Origin: Rarobacter faecitabidus
GTDB lineage: Bacteria > Actinomycetota > Actinomycetes > Actinomycetales > Cellulomonadaceae
Assembly (NCBI RefSeq): GCF_006716265.1
Contig: NZ_VFOS01000003.1
Coordinates: 124,001-188,000, forward strand
Length of the DNA: 64,000 bases
Direction: 5' to 3'
A program made the position numbers and the translations under genes. The notes under the pieces were generated by a model, which was given only the letters and a program-made list of their open reading frames with translations, was not told where the DNA came from and did no database searches. Positions 43,233 through 52,994 of this stretch are shown in pieces; position 1 is the first letter of the stretch; every line of letters begins with the position of its first letter.

Positions 43233-44390
43233 CTAGGAGTCGGTTTCGGTGTCGTCCCTCGAACGCAGCGGGACCGGTCCCGTCTGGTTCGGGTCACGGA
43301 ACAAATCGGAGTCCACGAGCTCGTGCCGTCGCACGTACGTGGATAGACCTGCCTGAATCACGGCGGCGATGGGAAGGCCGATGAATGCGCCGACCGCCCC
43401 GAACACCGATCCGAAGGCGATCACCACTATGAACGCAACGGCCGGGTTCATCTCGAGCGCCTTGGCGGAGATCTTGGGCTGCAGCCACAGGTTCTCCACC
43501 TGCTGATACGCGACGATGAACACGAGGATGATGAGCGCCTGGATCGGCCCCTGGCTCGCGAGCGCCACCAGAATCGGCAAGGCGCCGCCGATGTAGGTAC
43601 CGATGGTCGGCACGAATTGCGAGATCAGGCCGGTGAACAGCGCCAGCGGCACGGAGTACGGCGTGCGCAGGATAGTCAGGCAGGCGAATGTGGCGAGGCT
43701 GGACACGAGTGCCAGCACCAGCCGGGAGCTGATGAATCCAGAGACTTTGTCCTGCGTGATCTCCCACAGTCGCAGCACCTCGGTCTGCTGATCCTGCGGC
43801 AGGAACCCGCACACCGTCCGGCGCAGTTTGGGGCCGGCCGCGAGCAGGTAGTACGTGACGAGCAGGATCGACATCGTGGCGAACAGCGTGCTCACCACGC
43901 CCGAGCCGATGGCCACGGCCCCGGAAGTAAAGCTGTCCCCGAAGCGCTCCATCGCCTGCGATATCAGGTCGTTGTTCTCCGGGATCTTGACGTTGAATCG
44001 GGCCTCGAGCGTATCTCGCAGGCCATTCCAGATATCCGGTGCCTGCTTCGTGAACTCGATGATCTGCTGCACGAGCAGCTGGCCGAACAGCGCGATGATC
44101 ACGAGCGAGATGAGCAGGAACCCACCGAGTGCGACTCCGGCGGCGGCGCCACGCTTCCACTTGTGCCGGATCATGAAGAGCACGGCCGGCTCCAGGGCGA
44201 GCGCCAGGAAGAACGCCAGCAGCAGGTACAGGCCAAGCGTGGACAGTTGCCCGAGCGCGCGCCAGGCGAAGAGCGCTACGAACACCGTCACGACCGCCAT
44301 GATGAACGCTTTGAGGAGCCAGCGGGGCGGCTGCGTGGAGTTACCGGAACCTTGGCGTGGTGGAGGAATCACTGGAATGGGCTGGGTCAT
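43233..44390 (-). CDS. AI-2E family membrane transporter
   Basis: This 385-residue protein has about eight transmembrane helices arranged as in the AI-2E (UPF0118/PerM) family. There are two N-terminal helix pairs, a central cytoplasmic helix region (TKQAPDIWNGLRDTLEARFN), then a conserved block VPTIGTYIGGALPILVALASQG and the helix containing QQVENLWLQPKI. Family members were linked to autoinducer-2 export or Na+/H+ antiport; the substrate here cannot be told. Both termini are proline/charge-rich. It stands alone on the minus strand. Confidence 0.9.
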   Translation of the reverse strand: MTQPIPVIPPPRQGSGNSTQPPRWLLKAFIMAVVTVFVALFAWRALGQLSTLGLYLLLAFFLALALEPAVLFMIRHKWKRGAAAGVALGGFLLISLVIIALFGQLLVQQIIEFTKQAPDIWNGLRDTLEARFNVKIPENNDLISQAMERFGDSFTSGAVAIGSGVVSTLFATMSILLVTYYLLAAGPKLRRTVCGFLPQDQQTEVLRLWEITQDKVSGFISSRLVLALVSSLATFACLTILRTPYSVPLALFTGLISQFVPTIGTYIGGALPILVALASQGPIQALIILVFIVAYQQVENLWLQPKISAKALEMNPAVAFIVVIAFGSVFGAVGAFIGLPIAAVIQAGLSTYVRRHELVDSDLFRDPNQTGPVPLRSRDDTETDS

Positions 44391-44516
44391 GGCAACACGC
44401 TAGCGCATGGTGTTGGCCGAGGAACGACCATCCCCATCAGTTCCGGCCAGTTGTCGGTAAAGTACCCGAATAGGGCAGCGCGGACAGCGGTCCGCAATTA
44501 CTTGCAGGAGGCAGCA

Positions 44517-45284
44517 GTGACCACCGAGCCCGCCCCGGTTGCGCCGCGAGACACGTCGGGATCCGTCACGCTCGTGGGCGCCGGCCCCGGCGACCCCGAC
44601 CTGATCACCGTCGCCGGGTTGCGCGCCCTGGAGGCAGCCGATGTGGTGTTCGCCGACCGGCTCGGCCCCGGCGAGGCTCTGCGGAGCGCGGCCCCGCGGG
44701 CCCGCTGGGTGGATGTGGGCAAGCTGCCCGGCTGGCACAAGGTTCCCCAAGAGGAAATCAACCGGCTGCTGGTGCAGACCGCGCTGGCGGGCAACCGAGT
44801 GGTGCGGCTCAAGGGCGGGGATCCGTTCGTGTTCGGCCGCGGGCAGGAGGAGGCCGCGGCGTGCCGCGCGGCTGGCGTGCCCGTCCGCGTGATCCCGGGA
44901 GTCACGAGCGCGATCGCGGTTCCCGGCGCCGCAGGAATCCCGGTGACGTCGCGCGGCCTGTCCCGGTCAGTATCCATAGTCACGGGGCATGAGGAGTTTT
45001 CGGACGAGTTCTCCGCCGCGGCCGCGGCCATCGTCCAAGATGGTGGGACTCTCGTCGTGCTGATGGGGATGCTGCGCCTCGCGGGGCATCTGGCCGCGCT
45101 GACCGGCGCGGGACTCGATCCGGCAACTCCCGCGGCTGTCGTGCAAGAAGGGCTCACGCCTCAGCAGAGATCCATCGTGGCGACGGTCGGCACGCTGGCG
45201 CAGGTGGCCGCTCAGACCGGCCTAGGGAATCCGGCCGTCATCGTGGTGGGGCAGGTCGCCGCACTAAGCGCGTCTGCCACCTGA
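44517..45284 (+). CDS. cobA: Uroporphyrinogen-III C-methyltransferase (SUMT)
   Basis: This 255-residue single-domain SUMT uses two SAM molecules to make precorrin-2, the entry to sirohaem and cobalamin. Visible motifs are VTLVGAGPGDPDLITV (SAM-binding start), VVFADRL, RLKGGDPFVFGRG and VIPGVTSAIAVPGAAGIP. It lacks the CysG dehydrogenase/ferrochelatase part. The GTG at 44517 is right after GGAGG and gives the usual N-terminus. Convergent hemA lies next to it, so both branches of tetrapyrrole synthesis are clustered. Confidence 0.95.
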   Translation: MTTEPAPVAPRDTSGSVTLVGAGPGDPDLITVAGLRALEAADVVFADRLGPGEALRSAAPRARWVDVGKLPGWHKVPQEEINRLLVQTALAGNRVVRLKGGDPFVFGRGQEEAAACRAAGVPVRVIPGVTSAIAVPGAAGIPVTSRGLSRSVSIVTGHEEFSDEFSAAAAAIVQDGGTLVVLMGMLRLAGHLAALTGAGLDPATPAAVVQEGLTPQQRSIVATVGTLAQVAAQTGLGNPAVIVVGQVAALSASAT

Positions 45285-45392
45285 TGCCTCACGAACACGA
45301 TCGGGCAGATCGCTACTTAGTCCTGCCGGAACCTTGACACGCCCCTTTTCAGGTCCCACCGGGCTGGCGTCACGGCCCAAACATCGTTTGCT

Positions 45393-45550
45393 GGGTTTTC
45401 GTTCGCTTGCTAGGAAATTTCCCCTGGTAAACGAACAAAAATCCCGCACGCAACGGGATAGGCGGCGCGGAGCCACGTGGCAGGGCGTGAGTCGCAACGG
45501 GAAGGCGGCGCGGAGCCACGGAGCAGGGCGTGCGGCGCGACGGGGAAGGC
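45393..45550. repeat. Inverted repeat and 43-bp direct repeats between cobA and hemA
   Basis: An imperfect inverted repeat GGGTTTTCGTTCG (45393-45405) and CGAACAAAAATCCC (45432-45445) may end transcription from both sides. It is followed by two 43-44-bp direct repeats (45451-45494 and 45495-45537, core GGCGGCGCGGAGCCACG) and the start of a third. The copies are about 85-90 percent alike by eye. Confidence 0.75.
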
Positions 45551-45564
45551 AATGCGGGTGCGGG

Positions 45565-46764
45565 CTACGTGTGCGCAGCTGCCTTCAGCCGAGTGATCCG
45601 GGCGTGCAGGTCGCGCTTGCGCTCGAGCCGGACTTTTCGCACCAGATATTCGATCTCGGCGGGGTCCAAGAATTCCCCGAAGGCGTCCAGGAGCGCCGAT
45701 CGCTCGCGCGCGATGTCCTGCTCGGCTCGCGCGACCTCGTCAGCGAGCGTGCTGGCCAGCAGTCGCTCGTCTAGCCGTGCCCGGAATCGGCCGATGCCCG
45801 CTTCGATGATGAGGCGCGCCGACAGGACCGGCGCCTCGCCAAGCTCGGGAGCGTGCGTGCGCACGGTGTCCAGATCGATGAGGCGCACCCGCGGGTTCTG
45901 AGCGCAGGCGGGGTCGATGTCCCGTTCGAGCGAGAGGTCTATCAGAACCTGGGCCTGCGCACCGCGCAGCGTCTCGGGCGTCACGATTCGCCCGCTGCGT
46001 CCGGAGCAGCTGACGATGACGTCGACTCGCCGAAGTGTCGCGGCCAGTTCGGATCGGCCGACGATCTCGACCTGACGCTCGCGAGCGAAGTGGCGGGCAC
46101 GCCCCGTGTGGGAGTAAACCGCGATGTCCGTGCAGCCACGCGCCCGAAGTGCGGCATAGGTCAGCGCCGCGTAGTTCCCGGTGCCGATGAGCAGCACCGA
46201 CCTTCCGCTGAAGCCGCGGCCGGGAACGGCGGGTCGCGAAGGCAATGCGTCGGCGGCGACGTCTAGCCCGACAGTCGCCACGGATCGGCCGTGCTCGCGC
46301 AGTCCGGTTTCGGCATCGACCTCTCGCGCGACGCGGATCGCATCCTGGAACAGTCGGTCCAGCGTGGCGCTCAGCGTCCCCACTGCGCGGGATGCCTCGA
46401 GGGCGCGAGACACCTGCCGCGTGACTTCTCGTTCGCCGATGACCATCGACTCGAGCCCCGAGGCCACTGAGAACAGGTGCTCGACAGCGGCCTGCCCCTC
46501 GAAGGTGGAGAACGCGGCGGCGACGGAGGCCTCGTCCATCAGGCACTCCCCCGCGATGACCCCCAGCGCCTGGGAGCGGGCCGCCATCCGGTCGCCGCGC
46601 GTCTCGAGGTAGATCTCGAAGCGATTGCAGGTAGCGAGCACGATGACGCCGGTGCCGAGCCGCGCGGCCAGCGCACGGTCGAGACCCGCCGCCCGATGGG
46701 ATAGGCAGGCGACGAGTTCAAGGTCTGTGCTGCGGTGCGACGCGCTGAGGGCAACGAGGTTCAC
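45565..46764 (-). CDS. hemA: Glutamyl-tRNA reductase
   Basis: This 399-residue enzyme is the first of the C5 haem pathway, reducing glutamyl-tRNA to glutamate-1-semialdehyde with NADPH. It has the N-terminal catalytic Cys46 in VLATCNRFEIY, ASHRS near 8-12, SGLESMVIGE, a Rossmann segment SVLLIGTGNYAALTY, and a helical dimerisation tail. It is transcribed away from hemC-hemD-hemB-hemL, with a 112-nt shared promoter region 46765-46876. GSAM (hemL) uses its product. Confidence 0.95.
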   Translation of the reverse strand: MNLVALSASHRSTDLELVACLSHRAAGLDRALAARLGTGVIVLATCNRFEIYLETRGDRMAARSQALGVIAGECLMDEASVAAAFSTFEGQAAVEHLFSVASGLESMVIGEREVTRQVSRALEASRAVGTLSATLDRLFQDAIRVAREVDAETGLREHGRSVATVGLDVAADALPSRPAVPGRGFSGRSVLLIGTGNYAALTYAALRARGCTDIAVYSHTGRARHFARERQVEIVGRSELAATLRRVDVIVSCSGRSGRIVTPETLRGAQAQVLIDLSLERDIDPACAQNPRVRLIDLDTVRTHAPELGEAPVLSARLIIEAGIGRFRARLDERLLASTLADEVARAEQDIARERSALLDAFGEFLDPAEIEYLVRKVRLERKRDLHARITRLKAAAHT

Positions 46765-46876
46765 GATGGGGGAATCGTACCAATTGCCCCCCTGGGCGGA
46801 TCAACCAGGGTCCGACTTTTGGGATCGGTTCGCGGCGCCCAGGCGCGCTGGTACCCGTTCATGACACAGTTGGACC

Positions 46877-48796
46877 ATGACCCTCCCGGATCGGCCGCTG
46901 CGCCTTGGCACGCGCGGGTCGGCGCTCGCGCGCACGCAGTCTGGCCTGGTCGTAAGCGCCCTGGAAGCGCTTGGGGTTCGGGTGGAGATCGTGCCCATCG
47001 TCACGTCGGGCGACCGGTCCACCGCGCCCCTGACGCAGATCGGCGGGACCGGGGTATTCGTCACCGCCGTGCGCGACGCGCTGCTCGCTGACCGCTGCGA
47101 TCTCGCCGTTCATTCACTCAAGGACCTGCCCGTGGACGGCGTGCCGGGGTTGACGCTCGCGGCGGTTCCCGCGCGGGCGGATGTCCGCGATGCCCTGTGC
47201 GCGCGCGACGGATACCGGCTCGCGGATCTGCCGCCAGGTGCCGTGATCGGCACGGGCTCGCACCGGCGCGCCCTGCACCTCACCGCGCTCCGCCCGGACC
47301 TTCGAGTCGTAGGCCTGCGCGGCAACGTCGATTCGCGGGTCGAACGCGTACGCTCCGGCGAGTTGGACGCCGTGGTGCTGGCTGCGGCCGGGCTCGAACG
47401 CCTGGGCCTGCTCGCGAGCGTCACCGAGTTCTTCGCGCCCCTCGATTCGCCGCCCGCTCCCGGGCAAGGCGCGCTGGCAATCGAATGCCGTAGTGAGGAC
47501 GAGGCCACCGTCGCCCTTCTCGCGGCTCTCGACGACCGCGCCACGCGCCACGCCGTGATCGCCGAGCGTGCCGTCCTGGCGCGCCTCGATGCCGGTTGCA
47601 CCGCGCCTGTCGGGGCGTGGGGGCGAATCGATGGCGACGAGTTGCTGGTGGATGCGCTGATCTGGCGCGAGGGCGGCGATGAGCCCCTGCGCGCCCGGGC
47701 CGCGTGGCCGATTCGGGCGGCAGGTGGGAGCACTACGGAATCCGCAGGCGCCGACGGCGGCTCGCAGGCAGTGGCCGGGACCGCTCTGGACGCGGCCGCT
47801 ACGCGCGCGACCGCCGGGTCGGGATCCGCCGGGTCCGCGTCCACTGCGTCGGCGGCCGCCACGCGCGCGACCGCTTCGTCGGGAGCCGGGCTGACCGAGG
47901 CGGACGCTGCGGCGCTCGGCACCTGGGTGGCCGAGGACCTGCTGCGCCAGGGTGCCGATGCGGTCGAGGGAATCGGCGCCAAACCGGCGCCGACCATCGT
48001 GGTCCCCATCCCCGCCGACGGCTCCTCCCGTTGGGAGGACTGCGCGCGCGAGGCGGGACTCGTACCGGAATCGATCGAACTCCTCAGCGCCGAATACGAG
48101 CATGACGCCCCGGCAGTGGCGGCGCTCGTGATGGATCTGGGACGGGGTTCCTACACTCACCTCGCCCTCACGAGTTCGCGCGCGCTGACGGCCCTCAAGC
48201 GGGCGGGCGAGCCGCTGGCCGCGGTGCAGCGCGTTGGCGGCTTCACGGTTGCGGCCATCGGCCCGGCGACCGCGGCGGCGGCAATCGCCGCTGGGCTGTC
48301 CGTCGGGCTCGTCCCCGCCGAGGATCACTCGGCCCACGGGCTCGCGGCCGGATTACTCCGCACGCGCCATGCGGCGGGCTCGGCCGCGATACCGCATTCG
48401 GACCTCGCGGACGGCCGACTCGCGGCGGAACTGCGCGGTGCCGGATGGCGGGTGGACGAGGTCATCGCCTATCGCATCCACGCCGCTTTGCCCGCCGTCA
48501 CCGACTGGTCCCTGCGACCACCGGACCTCGTCTTCCTGACATCGGGATCTGCAGCGCACGCCTGGCACCAGTTGATCGCGGCCACGCCAGCCATCCGGGG
48601 CGCCGGAGCGATCGTCCTGGGACGCGGCGCCGCCGATGCGGCCGCCGCGCTGGGAATTCCGGTCATCGCCACCGCGACCGCCGCCGACGCACCATCCCTG
48701 ACCCGCGCCATGCGTAACGCCCGGGAAATCGTGAACGGTCACAATGAGGGCGGGAAGACTCGTCCACCACCACCCGCCCCCACCGAAGGAGCGTGA
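46877..48796 (+). CDS. hemC: HemC-HemD fusion: hydroxymethylbilane synthase / uroporphyrinogen-III synthase
   Basis: This 639-residue bifunctional protein has an N-terminal HemC (about 1-360) that polymerises four porphobilinogens on a dipyrromethane held by Cys241 (LDAGCTAPVGAW). Other HemC blocks are RLGTRGSALA, HSLKDLP and GTGSHRR. Inside the third HemC domain, residues about 280-340 are an Ala/Gly/Ser/Thr-rich insertion. The C-terminal 260 residues are HemD, which closes the ring to uroporphyrinogen III (LALTSSRAL, AIGPATAAAA, VFLTSGSAAH). HemC and HemD are usually separate genes, so this is a fusion. hemB starts 1 nt after its stop. Confidence 0.93.
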   Translation: MTLPDRPLRLGTRGSALARTQSGLVVSALEALGVRVEIVPIVTSGDRSTAPLTQIGGTGVFVTAVRDALLADRCDLAVHSLKDLPVDGVPGLTLAAVPARADVRDALCARDGYRLADLPPGAVIGTGSHRRALHLTALRPDLRVVGLRGNVDSRVERVRSGELDAVVLAAAGLERLGLLASVTEFFAPLDSPPAPGQGALAIECRSEDEATVALLAALDDRATRHAVIAERAVLARLDAGCTAPVGAWGRIDGDELLVDALIWREGGDEPLRARAAWPIRAAGGSTTESAGADGGSQAVAGTALDAAATRATAGSGSAGSASTASAAATRATASSGAGLTEADAAALGTWVAEDLLRQGADAVEGIGAKPAPTIVVPIPADGSSRWEDCAREAGLVPESIELLSAEYEHDAPAVAALVMDLGRGSYTHLALTSSRALTALKRAGEPLAAVQRVGGFTVAAIGPATAAAAIAAGLSVGLVPAEDHSAHGLAAGLLRTRHAAGSAAIPHSDLADGRLAAELRGAGWRVDEVIAYRIHAALPAVTDWSLRPPDLVFLTSGSAAHAWHQLIAATPAIRGAGAIVLGRGAADAAAALGIPVIATATAADAPSLTRAMRNAREIVNGHNEGGKTRPPPPAPTEGA

Positions 48797-48797
48797 C

Positions 48798-49907
48798 ATG
48801 CCGCATCTGCGCCCTCGAAGGGCCCGCCGGACGCCCGCGATCCGCGAGTTGCTCACGCAAACGCGACTCCACCCGCGCGACCTGGTACTGCCCGTGTTCG
48901 TCAAGGAAGGGCTCCAGGAGCCCGCCGAGATCCGCTCTATGCCGGGGGTCTATCAGCACACCATCGCGTCCGTGCGCGACCTCACCGAGCAGGCGCGCGA
49001 CGCCGGACTAGGCGGGATCATGGTCTTCGCCGTGCCGCAGTCGCGAGACGCACTCGGTTCGGGGGCGACCGACCCTGATGGATTCTTCGCGGCCGCGATC
49101 CGGGCCGTCGCGCAAGCGGCCGAGGGCGCCCTCGTGGTGATGTCGGACATCTGCTTGGACGAGTTCACGGACCACGGGCACTGCGGCGTCCTGCGACCCG
49201 ACGGCACGATCGACAACGATGCGACCATCGACCGGTACGCGCAGATGGCCGTCATCCACGCCGACGCGGGGGCCGATGTCGTCGGCCTGTCGGGGATGAT
49301 GGACGGCCAGACCGCGGAGGTGCGCGCGGCGCTCGACGATGCCGGGCTGATCGACACGCTGATCCTGAGCTACACGGCTAAGTACGCGTCCGCCTTCTAC
49401 GGGCCGTTCCGCGACGCGGTCGAATCGACGTTGGAAGGCGACCGGCGGACCTACCAGATGGACCCGGCGAACCGGCGGGAAGCTCTGCGCGCCCTCGACA
49501 TCGAGGAGGCATCCGGCGCGGACATCGTGATGGTGAAACCTGCGGGTTCGTATCTGGATGTGCTCGCAGACCTCGCGGCCGCATCGAGCGTGCCGGTAGC
49601 CGCCTACCAGGTCTCCGGCGAGTACGCGATGATCGAGGCCGCGAGCGCGAACGGCTGGATCGACCGGGAACGCGTGATCGTCGAGTCGCTTATCGCGATC
49701 CGCCGAGCCGGCGCCGACGTCATCCTGACCTACTACGCGCTGGAGGCGGCGGCCTGGCTGGCGGGCTCGCGCCGGGACGCATTGCCGGTCAACCCTCCTG
49801 TGGCAAGCGGATCGGCGGGCCGTGTCGCCGACGCTGGCGCCGGTTCCGGGAGGCTCGACGAGTTCCCCGCCGGACCGATTCCGCGCGCTGACGAGGTGGG
49901 TCGATGA
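48798..49907 (+). CDS. hemB: Delta-aminolevulinic acid dehydratase (porphobilinogen synthase)
   Basis: This enzyme of about 369 residues joins two ALA molecules to porphobilinogen. The two active-site lysines are visible: Lys195 in [14 protein letters not shown] and Lys247 in [13 protein letters not shown]. The metal region reads [12 protein letters not shown]; it has fewer cysteines than the zinc-type CxCxxxxxHxxC form, so magnesium dependence is likely. AAGGAG precedes the ATG. The C-terminal 45 residues are a Gly/Pro-rich extension. The stop overlaps hemL by four bases. Confidence 0.95.
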   Translation: MPHLRPRRARRTPAIRELLTQTRLHPRDLVLPVFVKEGLQEPAEIRSMPGVYQHTIASVRDLTEQARDAGLGGIMVFAVPQSRDALGSGATDPDGFFAAAIRAVAQAAEGALVVMSDICLDEFTDHGHCGVLRPDGTIDNDATIDRYAQMAVIHADAGADVVGLSGMMDGQTAEVRAALDDAGLIDTLILSYTAKYASAFYGPFRDAVESTLEGDRRTYQMDPANRREALRALDIEEASGADIVMVKPAGSYLDVLADLAAASSVPVAAYQVSGEYAMIEAASANGWIDRERVIVESLIAIRRAGADVILTYYALEAAAWLAGSRRDALPVNPPVASGSAGRVADAGAGSGRLDEFPAGPIPRADEVGR

Positions 49908-51226
49908 CGCACGAGAGAGCTCGTCCTCTTTCCGCCGCTGCCTTCGAGCGGGCCCGGCGCGTGCTGCCCGGTGGGGTGAACTCCCCGGTGCGCGCGTACG
50001 GCGCGGTGGGCGGGGCGCCCCGGTTCATCGCGGAGGGCCACGGCGCATGGGTCCGCGACCTAGACGGGAACGAGTATGTGGACCTCGTCGGGCAGTGGGG
50101 TCCGGCGCTACTCGGGCACGCTCATCCGGCCGTGGTGGAAGCAGTGCAGGGCGCCGCGGCGCGCGGACTGGGCTTCGGGGCGCCGACCGTGGCCGAGACG
50201 GAGCTAGCCGAGCAGATCATCGCTCGGGTTCCCGCGGTCGAGCGGGTGCGCTTCGTCTCGACCGGGACCGAAGCCACGATGACCGCAGTGCGGCTGGCGC
50301 GGGCCGCGACGGGCCGCGACCTGATCGTGAAGTTCGCGGGCTGCTACCACGGGCATGTGGACTCGCTGCTGGCCGCCGCGGGGTCGGGGGTGGCAACGCT
50401 CGGCCTGCCCGATTCGGCGGGGGTTTCGCCCGCAGTGACGGCCAGCACGGTGGTCCTGCCCTACAACGACTCGGCTGCGGTCGCGCGGACGTTCACAGAG
50501 TTCGGGGATCGCATTGCAGCGGTCATCACGGAGGCCGCGCCCGCCAACATGGGCGTCGTGCCACCCGCGCCCGGATTCAATCGGCTACTGCGCGATCTGA
50601 CGGACCGGCACGGTTCGATGCTGATCCTGGACGAGGTGCTCACCGGCTTCCGCGTGTCCCCTGGCGGATGGTGGGGGCTCGAGGGATTGGACGAGGGCTG
50701 GCGCCCGGACCTGTTCACGTACGGAAAGGTGATCGGGGGCGGGCTACCGCTGGCGGCGATCGCGGGGAACGCCTCGGTGCTCGACCTGCTGGCGCCCGCC
50801 GGACCTGTCTATCAGGCGGGCACCTTGTCCGGGAACCCGCTCGCGACCGCGGCTGGCCTGGCCACGCTGCGCGCTGCTGATGCCGACGCGTACGCCCGGG
50901 TCCGCCGGGCGGCCGACCACGTCGCCCGGGCCGTCGGCGACGCCCTGAGCGGGGCCGGGGTCGCCCACTCGATCCAGCGCGCCGGCAGCCTGCTGTCTGT
51001 CGCGTTCCGCCGCGCACCCGTCCGCGACTACGACGATGCGCGCGATCAGGACCTCTGGCGGTACCCCGCGTTCTTCCACGCTATGGCCGATGCCGGAGTC
51101 CTGCTGCCCCCCTCGGGGCTGGAGGCGTGGTTCCTGTCCGCGGCGCACGATGACGTCGCGCTGGGGCGCATCGCGGCGGCTCTGCCCGGCGCGGCGCGGG
51201 CAGCGGCTGACGCTGAACTTGCCTAG
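49904..51226 (+). CDS. hemL: Glutamate-1-semialdehyde 2,1-aminomutase
   Basis: This 440-residue PLP enzyme converts glutamate-1-semialdehyde to 5-aminolevulinate, completing the C5 route started by HemA. Recognisable blocks are [49 protein letters not shown] and the PLP lysine Lys275 in [12 protein letters not shown]. The ATG overlaps the hemB stop, so hemC/D, hemB and hemL form one operon. The last codons run into a tandem repeat array (51204-51294), so the C-terminal residues may vary between strains. Confidence 0.96.
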   Translation: MTHERARPLSAAAFERARRVLPGGVNSPVRAYGAVGGAPRFIAEGHGAWVRDLDGNEYVDLVGQWGPALLGHAHPAVVEAVQGAAARGLGFGAPTVAETELAEQIIARVPAVERVRFVSTGTEATMTAVRLARAATGRDLIVKFAGCYHGHVDSLLAAAGSGVATLGLPDSAGVSPAVTASTVVLPYNDSAAVARTFTEFGDRIAAVITEAAPANMGVVPPAPGFNRLLRDLTDRHGSMLILDEVLTGFRVSPGGWWGLEGLDEGWRPDLFTYGKVIGGGLPLAAIAGNASVLDLLAPAGPVYQAGTLSGNPLATAAGLATLRAADADAYARVRRAADHVARAVGDALSGAGVAHSIQRAGSLLSVAFRRAPVRDYDDARDQDLWRYPAFFHAMADAGVLLPPSGLEAWFLSAAHDDVALGRIAAALPGAARAAADAELA

Positions 51227-51294
51227 GGCGCCGGCTGGCGCTGAACCTGCCTAGGGGGCGGCTGACGCCAAACCGGCCTGGGCGGCGGCTCACC
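51204..51294. repeat. 27/28-bp tandem repeat, three copies plus partial, overlapping the end of hemL
   Basis: The units begin CGGCTGACGCTGAACTTGCC and lie at 51204-51231, 51232-51258 and 51259-51285, followed by CGGCTCACC. The first unit encodes the last residues of HemL; the others are intergenic. Confidence 0.75.
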
Positions 51295-51588
51295 CGCGGT
51301 CAACGTGCTCACCACCGGAGTCACTCAACGCTGCACGTCGTTGGGTACCCGTTGCGCGGCCGCGCTGCGCGGTGCCATCCCCGGAATCTGCCATCCCCGG
51401 AATGTCGGCGCTGCCGATCGGTCGCATCTCGCGCTCGCGCCACGGTTCGCCACGGTTCGCCACGGTTCGCCACACGATATTGCAGTTGACCGGCACGTAT
51501 TTCATGCGGTGAAGTGAATTTTCGTGGTGCGAACCGGCGAGAAGGCGAAAAGGCGAACCGGCAAGGAAGGGGCCCGACGAATGTAGGA
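51295..51588. repeat. Intergenic region with 10-bp tandem repeat
   Basis: Three perfect copies of CACGGTTCGC lie at 51441-51470, followed by CAC. Nearby are duplicated CCCCGGAAT words (51379-51405) and two GCGAACCGGC words (51529-51565). No gene is seen here. It separates the hem operon from the convergent GH3 gene. Confidence 0.7.
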
Positions 51589-52980
51589 CTAGAGTCCGCG
51601 CTTAGCCGCGAGCACGCGATCGCACGCCTGCGCGACGCGCGCCGCGAACTTCGGATCCTTCTTGGCCTTCGCGAGCACCGCGTCCACCATCTCGGGCACG
51701 ACCGTCGGATCGGCGGAGGCGAGAACCATGTCCCCACCGGCGGCGATGAACTTCACCGCGCGGTCCGCGGGTTTCAACCCGCGCACGGCGGCGGCTGCGG
51801 ACAGATCGTCCGAGATGACGACGCCATCGAACCCGAGCTTGCCGCGCAGCAGCCCGCCGATGATCTTGGCCGAGAACACTGCGCGGTGCTTCTTGTCGAG
51901 GCGCGTGTAGGTCGCCGACGACACCATCACGAACGGCGAACCATCCTCAATCGCAGCGGCAAACACCTTGACCGAGCCGGACTTCGCGCCCGTCACCCGA
52001 TCGACGACCCCCGCGGAGGTGTCGGTGTTGCGGGAAACTCGTCCAAGCCCGGGGAAGTGCTTGACCGCGTCGCCTACCCCGGCGGCGCGCATCCCGCGCC
52101 CGAACGCGATGCCCTTCTTCGCCGCCTTCGCGCCGTAACCGTAGTTGCGCCCGAAGTACCCGATGGGCGGATTCTTCTTCGCCGCCTTGGCGCTCGGCAC
52201 GACATCGAGCACCGGGGCGAGGTTGAGGTTCACGCCCGCCTTGGCGAGTTGACCTCCCCACTTCTTCGCGGCCTTGGTCAGTTTCTTGGACGAGTACTCC
52301 GACTGCTTCATCGCTGATGGAATAGTGGAGAATCCCTTGCCGCGCAGCACCTGCACGGCGCCGCCCTCCTGGTCGGTCGCGACGAATAGCGGCGTCCCCA
52401 GCGTCGCCGACTTCGTGGCCAGCTTCGTCAGCCGCTTCACCCTCTTCGCGACGGCCGCAGTGCCGGCGGTCGACCGCCCGTGCAGGAAAACGTTGCCGAC
52501 GTGTCGCTTCGTTATCGCCGCCCGCGCGATCTGGTCCGATCCGCTGACGGGCACCCCGACCATGAATATCTGGCCGACCTGGTAGCGCAGCGGCAGGTCC
52601 GCGGCAGTGGTTCGCTTCGCGGCCGCCCGCTTGGTGGCGGGCGCTGCCGTGGCGGTGGGAGCCGTTGTCGCGGCGAGCGGCGCGGTCGTGGCAGGCGCCG
52701 TGGTCGCGGCGTGCGGCGCCGTTGTCGCGGCGGTCGGCACCGTGGTCGCGGCGAGCGCTGTGACCGCCTGAGTTTCGGACGAGTCCCCCGCCGTTCGCTG
52801 CGCGGTCGCCGGATTCGGCGACGTCACCGAGACGGACTGCGACTTCGGTGCTGGGCCTGCTGCCGCATCGAACGGCGCCTCAGGTGCGGCCCCGACGTTG
52901 CCGACGAGTGCGGTGAGGGCGAGCGCAAGGCCCGCAATGGCGGACCCTGCCCTGTGGCGCTTGACCCGGGAGTTGGTCAC
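51589..52980 (-). CDS. Secreted GH3 beta-N-acetylhexosaminidase-like protein
   Basis: This 463-residue exported enzyme has a signal peptide (about 10-32) and an Ala/Thr/Pro-rich linker to about residue 125, carrying a repeated TTAPxAATTAP pattern. A GH3 N-terminal domain follows (VGQIFMVGVP, ATDQEGGAVQVLRG, NLNLAPVLDVVP, KHFPGLGRVSRNTDTS, GFDGVVISDDLS). The Asp in VVISDDL near residue 390 is the expected nucleophile, and the KHFPGLG motif marks the NagZ-type branch that trims N-acetylglucosamine from wall fragments. It starts 14 nt after purQ, so it may be carried on the purS-purQ transcript although the functions differ. Confidence 0.87.
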   Translation of the reverse strand: MTNSRVKRHRAGSAIAGLALALTALVGNVGAAPEAPFDAAAGPAPKSQSVSVTSPNPATAQRTAGDSSETQAVTALAATTVPTAATTAPHAATTAPATTAPLAATTAPTATAAPATKRAAAKRTTAADLPLRYQVGQIFMVGVPVSGSDQIARAAITKRHVGNVFLHGRSTAGTAAVAKRVKRLTKLATKSATLGTPLFVATDQEGGAVQVLRGKGFSTIPSAMKQSEYSSKKLTKAAKKWGGQLAKAGVNLNLAPVLDVVPSAKAAKKNPPIGYFGRNYGYGAKAAKKGIAFGRGMRAAGVGDAVKHFPGLGRVSRNTDTSAGVVDRVTGAKSGSVKVFAAAIEDGSPFVMVSSATYTRLDKKHRAVFSAKIIGGLLRGKLGFDGVVISDDLSAAAAVRGLKPADRAVKFIAAGGDMVLASADPTVVPEMVDAVLAKAKKDPKFAARVAQACDRVLAAKRGL

Positions 52981-52994
52981 GGCGTCGCCGTCAC

